A stretch of DNA of 64,000 nucleotides from Candidatus Methylophosphatis roskildensis (GCA_016708905.1 JADJEV010000004.1:682001-746000), one strand, 5' to 3'; counted from the stretch's first letter, positions 39,567-49,514 are shown. Notes: generated from the sequence alone by a model not told the origin. Program-made: numbers and translations.

Positions 39567-40409
39567 TCAGCGCCCCTGCCGGGCCATGAATATCAGCCGT
39601 TCGAACAGATGCACATCCTGCTCGTTCTTCAGCAGCGCGCCATGCAGGGGCGGCAGCACCTTCTTCTTTTCGTTGCTGTGCAGGGCCTCCGGCGGAATAT
39701 CCTCGGCCATCAGCAGCTTCAGCCAGTCGATGAGTTCCGAGGTCGAAGGCTTCTTCTTCAAGCCGGGGATATCGCGCAAGGCGAAAAACACTTCGAAGGC
39801 CTCGCGCAGCAGCGCCTGTTTGAGACCGGGGTAGTGCACGTCCACGATCTTCTGCATGGTCTCGCGGTCGGGGAACTTGATGTAGTGGAAGAAACAGCGG
39901 CGCAGAAATGCATCCGGCAACTCCTTCTCGTTGTTGGACGTGATGAATACCAGCGGGCGCTGTCTCGCCTGCACCAGGGTGTGGGTCTCGTAGCAGTAGA
40001 ACTCCATGCGGTCGAGTTCGCGCAGCAGATCGTTGGGGAACTCGATATCGGCCTTGTCGATCTCGTCGATCAGCACCACCGTCGGCTGCTCGGATTCGAA
40101 GGCTTCCCAGAGCGGGCCCTTGACGATGTAGTTGGCGATGTTGCGCACCTTCTCGTCGCCGAGCTGCGAATCGCGCAGTCGATTCACCGCGTCGTATTCG
40201 TAGAGTCCGTGCTGCGCCTTGGTGGTCGACTTGATATGCCATTGCAACAGCGGCAGGCCGAGCGCCGTGGCGACCTGTTCGGCGAGCATCGTCTTGCCGG
40301 TGCCCGGCTCCCCCTTGATCAGCAGCGGACGCTGCAGCGTGATCGCCGCATTGACGGCCAGCATCAGGTCGGGGGTGGCGACGTATTCCTGGGTGCCTTC
40401 GAATCGCAT
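39567..40409 (-). CDS. MoxR-family AAA+ ATPase
   Basis: A 280-residue ATPase. Start ATG 40409 (MRFEGTQEYVATPDLMLAVN) fits the family better than upstream codons. Walker A is LLIKGEPGTGKTMLAEQVA, Walker B VVLIDEIDKADIEFPNDLLR, sensor 1 PLVFITSNNEKELPDAFLRR. Length and motif set match the CoxD/YehL branch of MoxR proteins. It is the first gene of the pair with the VWA protein and should act with it. No signal peptide. Confidence 0.92.
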   Translation of the reverse strand: MRFEGTQEYVATPDLMLAVNAAITLQRPLLIKGEPGTGKTMLAEQVATALGLPLLQWHIKSTTKAQHGLYEYDAVNRLRDSQLGDEKVRNIANYIVKGPLWEAFESEQPTVVLIDEIDKADIEFPNDLLRELDRMEFYCYETHTLVQARQRPLVFITSNNEKELPDAFLRRCFFHYIKFPDRETMQKIVDVHYPGLKQALLREAFEVFFALRDIPGLKKKPSTSELIDWLKLLMAEDIPPEALHSNEKKKVLPPLHGALLKNEQDVHLFERLIFMARQGR

Positions 40410-40452
40410 GGGGTTTCCGTAACAGGTTTCAGTCGGTCGATTATAGAGGCGC

Positions 40453-41544
40453 TCACGCGGTGGCGAGCGCCGGGTAGTCGGTATAGCCCTTTTCTTCTCC
40501 GGCATAGAAGGTGTCGGCATTCCAGGCGTTGAGCGGTGCGTTGCGCTTCAGGCGCTCCACCAGGTCGGGATTCGAAATGAAGTCCTTGCCGAACGAGATC
40601 AGATCGGCCGCACCGCTGTCGATCGCCGCGATCGCACGTGCCCGGTCGTAACCGCAGTTGGCCATGTACGGCCCGGCGAAGGCCAAGCGCAGGCGGCCGT
40701 AGTCGAACGGCTGCAACAGCGCGGCATCGGCACCCGCTTCGCCCTCGATCACGTGAAGGTAGGCGAGGCCGAGCGCCGCGGCGCGCCGGGCGACGTGATC
40801 GTAGGTGGCCTGCGGGTCGTCGTCGCGGATGTCGTTGAAGCGGCTGACCGGGGAAAGCCGCAGCCCGACCCGGTTCGCGCCCCATACCGAAATCACTGCC
40901 TCGATCACCTCGAACAACAGTCGCGCGCGGCGGTCGACCGTACCGCCGTATTGGTCGGTGCGCCGATTGGTCGAACTGCGCAGGAACTGGTCGAGCAGGT
41001 AGCCGTTGGCGCCATGCACCTCGACGCCGTCGAAGCCGGCTTCGAGCGCGTTGCGCGCGCCGGCGCGATAGCTTTCGACGATGCCTGGCAGCTCGTCGCT
41101 GGCGAGGGCGCGCGGTGTCTCGAACGGCACCAGACCGGACAGCGTGACGGCTTTGCCGGCCGGGCGGATCGCCGACGGCGCGACCGGCAGCTTGCCGCCC
41201 GGCTGCAGGGACGAATGCGAGATGCGGCCGACGTGCCACAGCTGCAGGAAGATGCGGCCGCCATGGTCGTGCACCGACTCGGTCACCTTCTTCCAGCCGG
41301 CGACCTGCTCGGCCGAGTGGATGCCCGGCGTGCGCGGGTAACCTTGGCCTTCAGGGCAGACCTGGGTCGCTTCGGTGATCAGGAGCCCGGCGCCCGCGCG
41401 TTGTCCATAGTAGGTCGGCGCGAACGGCGACGGGACATTGCCATCGCGCGCGCGGTTGCGCGTCAGCGGTGCCATGACAATCCGGCTGGTCAGGCGGGTC
41501 GGACCGAGGTCGAAGGGCTGGAACAGGGCGCTGTCATGGTGCAT
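40453..41544 (-). CDS. nemA: N-ethylmaleimide reductase-like old yellow enzyme
   Basis: A 363-residue FMN oxidoreductase. It has LFQPFDLGPTRLTSRIVMAP, LLITEATQVCPEGQGYPRTP, LQLWHVGRISH, FDGVEVHGANGYLLDQFLR (substrate-binding His/Asn) and NRVGLRLSPVS, and ends DLISFGKDFISNPDLVER and GYTDYPAL. It reduces activated alkenes such as maleimides and nitro compounds with NADPH. It is divergent from a TetR-type gene, and a NemR-like palindrome lies between them, so induction by electrophiles is likely. Confidence 0.9.
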   Translation of the reverse strand: MHHDSALFQPFDLGPTRLTSRIVMAPLTRNRARDGNVPSPFAPTYYGQRAGAGLLITEATQVCPEGQGYPRTPGIHSAEQVAGWKKVTESVHDHGGRIFLQLWHVGRISHSSLQPGGKLPVAPSAIRPAGKAVTLSGLVPFETPRALASDELPGIVESYRAGARNALEAGFDGVEVHGANGYLLDQFLRSSTNRRTDQYGGTVDRRARLLFEVIEAVISVWGANRVGLRLSPVSRFNDIRDDDPQATYDHVARRAAALGLAYLHVIEGEAGADAALLQPFDYGRLRLAFAGPYMANCGYDRARAIAAIDSGAADLISFGKDFISNPDLVERLKRNAPLNAWNADTFYAGEEKGYTDYPALATA

Positions 41545-41621
41545 GATTGATGGTCTCCGGATGAACTGGCGAACAGGTGCGGCGTCGCGGGAAAACACAG
41601 AATCGTGCGAGCTTGCATTCC

Positions 41622-41636
41622 TAGACGAACGGTCTA
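41622..41636. promoter_or_regulatory. NemR-like palindromic operator
   Basis: TAGAC-N5-GTCTA lies between nemA and the TetR-type gene, 13 bases before the latter's ATG. It resembles the palindromic NemR operator as I recall it and is placed to control both directions. Confidence 0.65.
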
Positions 41637-41648
41637 ATAATTAGTCGC

Positions 41649-42350
41649 ATGGGCGATTCTGTCAAGTCTGCCGTCAGGCCCGCTGTCAAGGTGCCGCCGG
41701 GAACCCTCCCGTTCGCAGCCGCTGCCGTTGGCGAGTGTGAGGGCAGGCGCCCGCGTGGCCGGCCGGCCGGGCGCTGTGCCACCCGCGATGATCTGGTGCA
41801 GGCCGGAATCGGTATTTTCACCGAGCAGGGGTTTGCCAGTACCGGCATCGATGCGGTGTTGCGCGAGGTCGGCGTGCCCAAGGGGTCGTTCTATCATTAC
41901 TTCGCCAGCAAGGAGGAATTCGGCTTGGCGGTGATCGATGGCTACGCGCGGCACTATGACGACAAGCTCGCGCGGCAGTTTGGCGATGCCAGGATCGCGC
42001 CGCTCGATCGCTTCGGCGGCTTTCTTGTCGAGGCCAGGCGCGGGATGCGCAAGCATGGTTTTCGCAAGGGGTGCCTGGTCGGCAATCTCGGCCAGGAGTT
42101 CGGCTGTGCTCACGAAATGTTCGCGAAGCGGCTCGCCGCCGTGCTCAAGGGCTGGCAGCGGGTGGTCGGCGCATGCCTGCGCGAGGCGCAGGCCGCCGGT
42201 GAACTTGCTGCCACGGCAGACGTCGACAAACTCGCGAAGCTGTTCTGGATCGGCTGGGAGGGTGCGGTCATGCGCGCCCGACTCGAGCGCAGCAGCCGGC
42301 CACTCGATATTTTCATGGAATTCTATCTGGCGCAGTTGCGCCCGACCTGA
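41649..42350 (+). CDS. nemR: TetR-family regulator (NemR/AcuR-like)
   Basis: A 233-residue regulator. After a ~40-residue low-complexity head, [40 protein letters not shown] and [12 protein letters not shown] form the TetR DNA-binding domain. The ligand domain includes [15 protein letters not shown], where the Cys corresponds to the redox-sensing position of E. coli NemR (SGCL). The following gene, 18 bases downstream, is acuI-like, so the operon senses reactive electrophiles such as acrylate or methylglyoxal. The label could equally be AcuR. Confidence 0.75.
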   Translation: MGDSVKSAVRPAVKVPPGTLPFAAAAVGECEGRRPRGRPAGRCATRDDLVQAGIGIFTEQGFASTGIDAVLREVGVPKGSFYHYFASKEEFGLAVIDGYARHYDDKLARQFGDARIAPLDRFGGFLVEARRGMRKHGFRKGCLVGNLGQEFGCAHEMFAKRLAAVLKGWQRVVGACLREAQAAGELAATADVDKLAKLFWIGWEGAVMRARLERSSRPLDIFMEFYLAQLRPT

Positions 42351-42367
42351 TCGACAAGGAGACGACA

Positions 42368-43351
42368 ATGTTCAAGGCAATCCTGCTCAGCAAGGGCGAA
42401 GCCGGTACCGATGCCCGCGTCACCGAGATCGATGACGCGCAACTGCCGGACGGCGATGTCACCGTGCGCGTCGACTATTCGACGATCAACTTCAAGGACG
42501 GCCTGGCGATCACCGGCAAGTCTCCGATCGTCCGTACGTGGCCGATGGTGCCCGGCATCGACTTCGCGGGAATCGTCGAGACCAGTTCGCACACCGCCTG
42601 GAAAGCCGGCGACAAGGTGGTGCTCAACGGCTGGGGCGTCGGCGAATCGCACTGGGGCGGGCTGGCCCAGCGGGCGCGGCTCAAGGGCGACTGGCTGGTC
42701 TCGTTGCCGCCGGCATTTACCACCCGGCAGGCCGCGGCGATCGGTACCGCCGGCTATACCGCCATGCTCTGTGTGCTGGCGCTGGAGCGCCATGGACTCG
42801 AGCCGGGCGACGGCGAGATTCTGGTCACCGGCGCGGCCGGTGGCGTGGGCTCGGTTGCCATCGCCCTGCTGGCCAAGCTCGGCTTCACGGTGGTTGCCTC
42901 GACCGGTCGACTGGGGGAGGCGGACTACCTGAAGTCTCTGGGTGCGGCCAGCGTGATCGATCGTGCCGAGCTATCGGCGCCCGGCAAGCCGCTCGGCAAG
43001 GAACGCTGGGCCGGCGTGGTGGATTCGGTCGGCAGCCATACCCTGGCCAACGCCTGCGCCACGACGATGACCGAAGGCGCGGTGGCGGCCTGCGGCCTCG
43101 CCCAGGGCATGGATTTTCCGGCCAGTGTTGCGCCATTCATTCTGCGTGCGGTTTGTCTGTATGGTATCAACAGCGTGACCGTACCGCGCCCGCGGCGCGA
43201 GATCGCCTGGCAGCGCCTGGCGCGCGATCTCGATGTGGCGAAACTGGATGCGATGACACACGAAATCACCCTGGCCGAGGCCATTCCGGCCGCGCATCAG
43301 ATCGTCGCCGGGCATGTGCGCGGGCGGCTGGTCGTCGACGTCAATCGTTGA
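42368..43351 (+). CDS. acuI: Acrylyl-CoA reductase-like (AcuI/YhdH) MDR oxidoreductase
   Basis: A 327-residue medium-chain reductase of the YhdH/AcuI type. [29 protein letters not shown] and [12 protein letters not shown] are in the N-terminal GroES-like domain. [20 protein letters not shown] is the NADPH-binding Rossmann motif, followed by VVASTGR. No zinc ligands are present, as expected. It reduces acrylyl-CoA and similar enones. It is downstream of the regulator and in the same direction. Confidence 0.87.
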   Translation: MFKAILLSKGEAGTDARVTEIDDAQLPDGDVTVRVDYSTINFKDGLAITGKSPIVRTWPMVPGIDFAGIVETSSHTAWKAGDKVVLNGWGVGESHWGGLAQRARLKGDWLVSLPPAFTTRQAAAIGTAGYTAMLCVLALERHGLEPGDGEILVTGAAGGVGSVAIALLAKLGFTVVASTGRLGEADYLKSLGAASVIDRAELSAPGKPLGKERWAGVVDSVGSHTLANACATTMTEGAVAACGLAQGMDFPASVAPFILRAVCLYGINSVTVPRPRREIAWQRLARDLDVAKLDAMTHEITLAEAIPAAHQIVAGHVRGRLVVDVNR

Positions 43352-43461
43352 CGCGAACGCCGAAACGAAACCTTCACATTGCGGCTGAGCGGCTTGGCTG
43401 AACCATCCTGCTTGCGGGCGGACCAAGCGATTCAAGCGGCAGCACTTTTTCCGGAGAACCC

Positions 43462-43920
43462 ATGACGACCATCAATCTCAACGGCAAATCGACGCGCGTC
43501 GATGCCGATCCCGATACGCCGCTGCTGTGGGTGCTGCGCGACACCATGCAGCTGACCGGCACCAAATATGGCTGTGGCATTGCGCTGTGCGGCGCCTGCG
43601 TCGTACATCTGGATGGGCAGCCCGTGCGCGCCTGCACCACGCCGCTCTCGGCGGCCGCGGGCAAGAAGGTCACGACGATCGAAGGCGTCCATGCCGGCCG
43701 TGTCGGCAAGGCGGTGCAGGCAGCCTGGCAGAAGCTCGATGTCGTGCAGTGCGGCTACTGCCAGTCGGGCCAGATCATGAGCGCGGTGGCGCTGCTGGCG
43801 CAAAACCGCAAGCCGACCGACGCCGACATCGATGCCGCGTTGGCCGGCAACATCTGCCGCTGCGCGACCTATGTGCGGATCCGCGCGGCGATTCACGAAG
43901 CGGCGGGGGCACTGTCATGA
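43462..43920 (+). CDS. [2Fe-2S] subunit of a molybdenum hydroxylase (isoquinoline 1-oxidoreductase alpha type)
   Basis: A 152-residue subunit with two [2Fe-2S] clusters. The plant-type site is [20 protein letters not shown] plus the Cys in RACTTPL. The second cluster uses [10 protein letters not shown] and [12 protein letters not shown]. It carries electrons from the molybdopterin subunit encoded next, whose ATG overlaps this stop. It lacks a FAD subunit, so electrons probably pass to a cytochrome c. Two c-type cytochrome genes follow at the end of this operon. Confidence 0.9.
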   Translation: MTTINLNGKSTRVDADPDTPLLWVLRDTMQLTGTKYGCGIALCGACVVHLDGQPVRACTTPLSAAAGKKVTTIEGVHAGRVGKAVQAAWQKLDVVQCGYCQSGQIMSAVALLAQNRKPTDADIDAALAGNICRCATYVRIRAAIHEAAGALS

Positions 43921-46148
43921 GGCGCGCATATTCGATCGAAACCGGCGAAGTCCGCATCGAGAATGAGAGCCGCCGTCACTTTCTGCAGCGCGCGGCGGGG
44001 CTGACGCTGGCGGTCTATCTGCCGGCGGCCGGAGCGGCGGCCGGTCGCGGCCTGGCGGGCGGCAAGATCGCCGGCGGAGCGAAATTCGAGGCCAATGCCT
44101 TCGTGCATATCGGCGCCGATGACTCGGTGACCGTATTCGCCAAGCATCTCGAGATGGGGCAGGGCAGCTACACCGGCCTGGCGACTATCCTCGCCGAAGA
44201 ACTCGACGCGGCCTGGCCGCAGGTGCGGGTGGAGGGCGCGCCGGCCGATGCCAAGCGCTACAACAACCTGTTCTGGGGCCCGACCCAGGGCACCGGCGGC
44301 AGCACGGCGATCGCCAACTCGTGGGAGCAACTGCGCAAGGCGGGCGCCTCCGCTCGCGCCATGCTGGTCGGCGCCGCCGCCAGGCGGTGGAATGTGCCGG
44401 CGGGCGAGATCAGCGTTGCCGATGGCGTGGTCATGCACAAGGGCTCCGGCAAGAAGAGCACCTTCGGCCAGTTGGCCAAAGCGGCGGGAGAACAGCCGGT
44501 GCCGGCCGAGGTCACCCTCAAGGATCCGAAGGATTTCAAGCTGATCGGCAAGCGCATCCCGCGCAAGGACAGTCCCGACAAGACCACCGGCAAGGCGGTG
44601 TTCACCCAGGACATTCATCTGCCCGGCATGTTGACCGCGGCGGTGGCCCACCCGCCGCTGTTCGGCGCGAAGGTGAAATCCTTCGACGCGGGCAAGGCCA
44701 GGGCCGTCAAAGGCGTGGTTGATGTGGTGCAGATTCCGTCCGGTGTGGCGGTGCTCGGCCACGACACCTGGAGCGCCAAGAAGGGTCGCGATGAACTGGT
44801 CGTCGAGTGGGACGAATCCGCCGCCTTCAAGCTCGGCAGCGCGGAGATCATGGCCAGATACCGGGAAGCGGCAAAGGCCCCCGGCGTCGTGGCACGCAAG
44901 GAGGGCGATGCAGACCAGGCTCTGACGGCCGCCACGCGCAAGTTCGAAGCGAGTTTCGAATTCCCCTACCTCGCCCATGCGGCGATGGAGCCGATGAACT
45001 GCGTGGTGCGCCTGAACAAGGACGGCACCTGCGAGATGTGGAACGGCGAGCAGATGCATACGCTCGATCAGGCACGGGTGGCCGGCCTGTTCGGCCTGGC
45101 GCCGGAGAAGGTCAGTATCCATTCGCTGTATGCCGGCGGCGGCTTCGGCAGGCGCGCCAACAAGGATTCGGATTACGTGCTGGAGACCGCGCAGATCGTC
45201 AAGGCCATCAGCGGGCGCGCGCCGGTCAAGCTGGTCTGGCTGCGCGAGGACGACATGCGCGCCGGCTACTACCGGCCAATGTTCTATCACACGCTGCAGG
45301 CCGCGCTCGACGAGCAGGGCAACCCGATAGGCTGGAAGCACCGGTTGGTCGGGCAGTCGATCATGGCGGGTTCGCCCTTCGAAAAGATGACCGTCAAGGA
45401 TGGTGTGGACGCGGTATCGGTCGAGGGCGCCGCGAATCTGCCCTACCAGATACCCAACCTGCTGGTCGATCTGCATACGCCGACGGATATCGGCGTGCCG
45501 GTGCTGTGGTGGCGTTCGGTCGGTTCCACGCACACCGCGTTTTCGACCGAGATCTTCATCGATGAGCTTGCGGTCGCGGCAAACAAGGATCCGGTCCACT
45601 TTCGCCTCGCCCTGCTGGGCAAGCATCCACGCCATGCCGGCGTGCTGAAGCTGGCGGCAGAGCAGGCTGGATGGGGCAAGCCGCTGGCGCCGGGCAAGGC
45701 GGGCGAGCGGCGCGGCCGCGGCGTGGCGGTGCATGAGTCGTTCAACACCTTCGTCGCCGAGGTCGCCGAAGTAACGGTCAGAGCCGACGGCAGTCTCACG
45801 GTCGATCGGGTGGTGGTTGCAGTCGATTGCGGCGTGGCGGTGAATCCCGACGTGATCAGAGCCCAGGCCGAAGGCTCGGTCGGCTTCGCGCTGTCGGCGG
45901 TCTTGTACAACCAGATCACGCTCAAGGACGGTGCGGTCGAGCAGTCGAACTTTCACGACTACCCGCAGATCCGCATGGCCGAGATGCCGCGGGTCGAGGT
46001 GCACATCGTGCCCTCGGCCGCCAATCCTACCGGCATCGGCGAGCCGGCGGTGCCGCCACTGGCGCCGGCGGTGGCCAATGCGATTGCCGCGGCCACCGGC
46101 AAGCGGCTGCGCAGCCTGCCGATCGCGCCTGATCTGCTCAAGGTCTGA
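43917..46148 (+). CDS. Molybdopterin-binding subunit of a periplasmic aldehyde/isoquinoline-type oxidoreductase
   Basis: A 743-residue large subunit. The N-terminus has a Tat-like signal ([20 protein letters not shown]), so the enzyme is probably exported with its small subunit. Motifs are [74 protein letters not shown] and the catalytic Glu in [13 protein letters not shown]. The overall pattern is that of isoquinoline 1-oxidoreductase beta and related aldehyde dehydrogenases. It hydroxylates an aldehyde or N-heterocycle with water; the exact substrate is unknown. Confidence 0.88.
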   Translation: MRRAYSIETGEVRIENESRRHFLQRAAGLTLAVYLPAAGAAAGRGLAGGKIAGGAKFEANAFVHIGADDSVTVFAKHLEMGQGSYTGLATILAEELDAAWPQVRVEGAPADAKRYNNLFWGPTQGTGGSTAIANSWEQLRKAGASARAMLVGAAARRWNVPAGEISVADGVVMHKGSGKKSTFGQLAKAAGEQPVPAEVTLKDPKDFKLIGKRIPRKDSPDKTTGKAVFTQDIHLPGMLTAAVAHPPLFGAKVKSFDAGKARAVKGVVDVVQIPSGVAVLGHDTWSAKKGRDELVVEWDESAAFKLGSAEIMARYREAAKAPGVVARKEGDADQALTAATRKFEASFEFPYLAHAAMEPMNCVVRLNKDGTCEMWNGEQMHTLDQARVAGLFGLAPEKVSIHSLYAGGGFGRRANKDSDYVLETAQIVKAISGRAPVKLVWLREDDMRAGYYRPMFYHTLQAALDEQGNPIGWKHRLVGQSIMAGSPFEKMTVKDGVDAVSVEGAANLPYQIPNLLVDLHTPTDIGVPVLWWRSVGSTHTAFSTEIFIDELAVAANKDPVHFRLALLGKHPRHAGVLKLAAEQAGWGKPLAPGKAGERRGRGVAVHESFNTFVAEVAEVTVRADGSLTVDRVVVAVDCGVAVNPDVIRAQAEGSVGFALSAVLYNQITLKDGAVEQSNFHDYPQIRMAEMPRVEVHIVPSAANPTGIGEPAVPPLAPAVANAIAAATGKRLRSLPIAPDLLKV

Positions 46149-46151
46149 GCG

Positions 46152-47151
46152 ATGGACAGCGTCGATCTCCAGGTACTCGACGCGGCCCGGCGGTGGACCG
46201 CGGCCGGCCAGCGCTTCGCACTGGTGACCGTGGCCCGCACCTGGGGCTCGGCGCCGCGGCCGCCGGGGGCATGGCTGGCGCTGCGCGAAGACGGCGTCAT
46301 CGTCGGCTCGGTTTCCGGCGGCTGCATCGAGGACGACCTGATCGAGCGCATGGCCGACGGGCGCATCGCCGGCAAGCTGCCGTTCCCGCTGATCTATGGC
46401 GTCACCCCGGGAGGATGCCACGCGCTTCGGCCTGCCTTGCGGCGGCACGCTCGAGCTGGTGGTTGAACCCGCGCCCGATGTGCAACTGCTCGAGTTGCTC
46501 GCCGGCCGCATCGCCGCACACCAGCTCGCGGCACGCAGTGTCGATCTGGCCACCGGTACTGCGACCGTGGCCGACGCCCGGCGCGGCGACGCCCTGCAGT
46601 GGAACGGCACCCGGCTGACCACCATCCACGGCCCGCGCTGGCGGCTGCTGATCATCGGCGCCGGCCAGTTGTCGATGCTGCTGGCGCAGATGGCCCTGGC
46701 GCTCGACTACGAGGTGACCGTGTGTGATCCGCGCGCGGAATACGGCGCCGAGTGGAACCTGCCGGGCACCCGCTTCGTCACCACAATGCCCGACGACGCG
46801 GTGCTGGCGCTGCAACCCGATCCGCATAGCGCGATCGTGGCCCTGACCCACGATCCCAAGCTCGACGACATGGCGCTGCTCGAGGCGCTCAAGTCGGCCG
46901 CCTTCTATGTCGGCGCGCTCGGTTCGCAGCGCAACAACGCCGCGCGCAAGGCGCGGCTCCTGGAACATTTCGATCTGTCCCGAGACGAGGTCGAGCGGCT
47001 GCACGGCCCGGTCGGGCTCTTCATCGGCAGCCGCACGCCGGGCGAGATCGCGGTGTCCATCCTTGCCGAGATGACGGCGGTCAAGAACGGCGTCGTAGCG
47101 CAGGCTCGCCCGCAGCCGGTCGCGCTGGCCGGCGACTTTGCCACGTCGTGA
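46152..47151 (+). pseudogene. XdhC-family maturation factor, one-base frameshift
   Basis: From the ATG at 46152 the frame reads [31 protein letters not shown] up to GVT. One extra C in the CCCC run at 46405-46408 throws it off. In the shifted frame it continues REDATRFGLPCGGTLELVVE, RWRLLIIGAGQLSMLLAQMA, FVTTMPDDAV and FYVGALGSQRNNAARKARL to 47151. The two parts together are a complete ~330-residue XdhC protein, which sulfurates or inserts the molybdenum cofactor. Four bases follow the hydroxylase stop. An assembly error is quite possible because the rest is perfectly conserved. Confidence 0.82.
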
Positions 47152-47172
47152 GCCCAATCTGAACCGACCCGA

Positions 47173-47802
47173 TTGAACCGACCCGATCCTGCGCGCGCCG
47201 GCCGCGTCGTCGGCGTTCTACTGGCGGCCGGCAGCAGTCTGCGCTTCGGCAGCGACAAGCTGCTGCAGCCGGCAAGCGGCGGCAGGTCGATTGCCGAAGC
47301 CGCCGCCGGCAAGCTGCTCGCCGCCTGCGATCACGCCCTGGCCGTGGTCGGGCCCCGCAGCAGTGAGCAACTGGTCGAGCGCTTGCGCCTGGCCGGGCTC
47401 GAGGTCGTCTTGGCGCACCGCGCCCAAGACGGCATGGGCGCCACGCTCGCCGCCGGGGTGAACGCGGCGTCGCAGGCTAGCGGCTGGGTGGTCGCGCTGG
47501 CCGACATGCCGGCGATCCGGCCGGCCAGCGTAGCCGCTGTGGTACAGGCCCTGCGCCGCGGCGCGTCGATTGCCGCGCCCTCGTACCGTGGCCGGCGCGG
47601 CCATCCGGTGGGGTTTGCCGCACAATGGCTTGCCGCGCTGACCTGCCTGGCGGGCGACAGCGGGGCGCGCAAGCTGCTCGACGCGCATGCCGACCAGGTG
47701 GCCTGCGTCGAGGTCGACGACCCCGGCATTCTTTTCGACGTCGATACCGATGCAGATCTGGCGCTACTGCGGCGTTTTGACGCGCCTACCTCGCTCGGCT
47801 AG
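47173..47802 (+). CDS. mocA: MocA-type molybdenum cofactor nucleotidyltransferase
   Basis: A 209-residue nucleotidyltransferase (TTG start 47173; the gap to the XdhC stop is 21 bases). GVLLAAGSSLRFGSDKLLQP is the NTP-binding signature, then AHRAQDGMGATLAAGV, VVALADMPAIRPA and YRGRRGHPVGFA. This pattern is that of MocA/MobA-like enzymes that add CMP or GMP to molybdopterin. It should make the cofactor form needed by the hydroxylase upstream, probably the cytosine dinucleotide type. Confidence 0.85.
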   Translation: MNRPDPARAGRVVGVLLAAGSSLRFGSDKLLQPASGGRSIAEAAAGKLLAACDHALAVVGPRSSEQLVERLRLAGLEVVLAHRAQDGMGATLAAGVNAASQASGWVVALADMPAIRPASVAAVVQALRRGASIAAPSYRGRRGHPVGFAAQWLAALTCLAGDSGARKLLDAHADQVACVEVDDPGILFDVDTDADLALLRRFDAPTSLG

Positions 47803-47889
47803 AATCAGCCCGCTCTGACGAAGCCCGGTGGTCCGGCGTTGCCAATGGCCTTACCACCATACCAACATACCCATGGAGCGAGACGATCG

Positions 47890-48210
47890 ATGAACCCTGT
47901 GAAACTCCTGTCGCTGGCGGTGCTGGGCGCGGTCGGTATGCCCGCGCTGGCGGCCGAAGGCAGCGCCGACGCGGCCAAGAGCAAGATCTCGATGTGCATC
48001 GGCTGCCATGGCATTCCCGGCTACCGCACGACTTTCCCCGAGGTCTATCACGTGCCCAAGATCGGCGGCCAGCACGCCGCCTACATTGTTGCCGCGCTCA
48101 AGCAGTACAAGAGCGGCGAGCGCGATCATCCGAGTATGCGCGGCATCGCCGAATCGCTGTCCGAGAAGGACATGGCCGATCTGGCAGCCTACTACGGCGA
48201 GAAGAAGTGA
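47890..48210 (+). CDS. Class I c-type cytochrome
   Basis: A 106-residue periplasmic cytochrome. Signal peptide LSLAVLGAVGMPALA, heme motif CIGCH, and a distal Met probably in HPSMRGIAESLSEKDMADLA. It is the likely electron acceptor for the molybdenum hydroxylase. The next gene, 10 bases downstream, encodes a close relative. Confidence 0.87.
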   Translation: MNPVKLLSLAVLGAVGMPALAAEGSADAAKSKISMCIGCHGIPGYRTTFPEVYHVPKIGGQHAAYIVAALKQYKSGERDHPSMRGIAESLSEKDMADLAAYYGEKK

Positions 48211-48220
48211 GGGGATGACG

Positions 48221-48540
48221 ATGAAGAGCAAACTTGCGATGCTGACGATCGCCGCGCTGATCGCGGCGCCCGCCCTCGCCGGCGATGTTGCGAAGGGCAA
48301 GGAAAATCCGCGCCCTGCGCGGCCTGCCACGGCGCCGACGGCAACAGCCAGTCCGACGCGTTTCCGCGCATCGGTGGTCAGCACGAGGATTACATCCTGC
48401 ACTCGCTGCGGGGCTACAAGGCCGGCAAACGCAAGAACGCCATCATGGCTGGCCAGGTGGCCAATCTGAGCAAGGCCGACATGCAGGATCTCGCGGCCTA
48501 CTATTCCAGTCAGGCCGCCGGGCTGCGGGCCGTGCGCTGA
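48221..48540 (+). pseudogene. Second c-type cytochrome, one-base frameshift
   Basis: MKSKLAMLTIAALIAAPALA is a signal peptide, followed by GDVAKGKE. At the AAAA run (48303-48306) the frame breaks; restoring one base gives KSAPCAACHGADGNSQ, a proper CAACH heme site, then FPRIGGQHEDYILHSLRGYK and NAIMAGQVANLSKADMQDLA to the stop at 48540. The whole is a normal ~105-residue diheme-partner type cytochrome c. A homopolymer sequencing error is likely, but real loss cannot be excluded. Confidence 0.82.
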
Positions 48541-48560
48541 GCGGGCTGACAATTGCGGAA

Positions 48561-48591
48561 GCAGAAAGGCCGGCGTTGCCGGCCTTTCTGC
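48561..48591. terminator. Bidirectional intrinsic terminator
   Basis: Perfect 14-bp stem GCAGAAAGGCCGGC / GCCGGCCTTTCTGC with loop GTT. It lies between the convergent cytochrome gene (stop 48540) and the exported-protein gene (stop 48639), ending the molybdenum hydroxylase operon. Confidence 0.85.
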
Positions 48592-48638
48592 TTGTCGAGC
48601 TTGCCGGCGCATTCGCGCGCCGCACCTGCGTCGGCCTC

Positions 48639-49208
48639 TCAGCGTGGGGCCGGCGTGGTCAGGGTGATTTCGTGTATCCGGCCGCCGCGCTCCAGCGGCT
48701 CGAAGCTCAGCTGCAGGGTTTGGCCGTCGGCAAGCCGGCTGCGCAGGTAGATGCGATCGAACACCGGGTTGCTGACTGGCCCCTGGTTCGGACCCAGCGG
48801 CGGCGGCGAGGGCGGCGGCAGCGGCTCGAAATTGCCCAGCACCTCCTGCGCCTGCACCCGGGTGATCGGATTGTCCGGCACGAAGCGCAAGCGGCAGATG
48901 GTGTCGTTGCCGGCATCGATGAACTCGACCTCGGTGAACCAGTTGCTCACCCGCGACAGATCGGCCTGCCACGAGATGCGGGTGCGGGTTTCCTGGCGTG
49001 GCGAAAACGTCGCGGGAAGTTTGGCAGCCAGTACTTCACGCGTCAGCGGTGAGTGCCGGGTGAGCGAGGCGATCCACTTGAGCAATTGTCTGGCGGTGAA
49101 GGCCTGGGCCGCGGTCGGCGGCGCCGGCAGTTCCATTTCGGCCGCTGCCGTGGCCGGCAGCGTCGCGAGCACGCCGACCACCAGGACGCATGCAAGCTGG
49201 CGCCTCAT
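48639..49208 (-). CDS. Exported protein of unknown function
   Basis: A 189-residue protein with signal peptide RRQLACVLVVGVLATLPATA. The mature part has FTARQLLKWIASLTRHSPLT, TRTRISWQADLSRVSNWFTE, ICRLRFVPDN and a Pro-rich loop (LPPPSPPPLGPNQGP). The C-terminal RIYLRSRLADGQTLQLSFEP is beta-rich. I do not recognise the family. It precedes the convergent terminator and is the last gene of its strand here; 12 bases separate its start from the stop of the antitoxin gene. Confidence 0.6.
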   Translation of the reverse strand: MRRQLACVLVVGVLATLPATAAAEMELPAPPTAAQAFTARQLLKWIASLTRHSPLTREVLAAKLPATFSPRQETRTRISWQADLSRVSNWFTEVEFIDAGNDTICRLRFVPDNPITRVQAQEVLGNFEPLPPPSPPPLGPNQGPVSNPVFDRIYLRSRLADGQTLQLSFEPLERGGRIHEITLTTPAPR

Positions 49209-49220
49209 GCGATGTCCGGG

Positions 49221-49514
49221 CTAGGCGTGCAGTGCCTCGATCGCAGATTTGGGATCGGATGCTACGATCTTCAACAAAGCGCGCGCCGGACCGGTTGGCC
49301 GGGTTCGCTGTTGCTCCCAGTTCTGCAATGTACGGACGCTGACGCCGATAAGCCTGGCGAACTGCGACTGGCTGATTTTCGCTGACTCGCGAATCGCCCG
49401 AACATCTGGTTCGGCGAGTTCTGTAATCCGCGCGCCCTGCACGGGTTTGCCGGCCATGTGGCGTTTCATTTCCCGCACCCCTTTGATCAACTGCTCGAAG
49501 TGCTCCTTATCCAT
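49221..49514 (-). CDS. HTH antitoxin (HigA/NadS-like)
   Basis: A 97-residue protein. MAGKPVQGARITELAEPDVR leads into an XRE-type helix-turn-helix, VRAIRESAKISQSQFARLIG, VSVRTLQNWEQQRTRPTGPA. The order (toxin first, antitoxin second, 8-base overlap) is that of HigBA. It should neutralise the toxin encoded at 49507 and repress the operon. Confidence 0.87.
   Translation of the reverse strand: MDKEHFEQLIKGVREMKRHMAGKPVQGARITELAEPDVRAIRESAKISQSQFARLIGVSVRTLQNWEQQRTRPTGPARALLKIVASDPKSAIEALHA

Noticed and set aside
43893..46655. A 920-codon minus-strand frame opposite the molybdenum hydroxylase
   Set aside because: Antisense shadow caused by high GC codon bias; the plus-strand gene has all motifs of the family.
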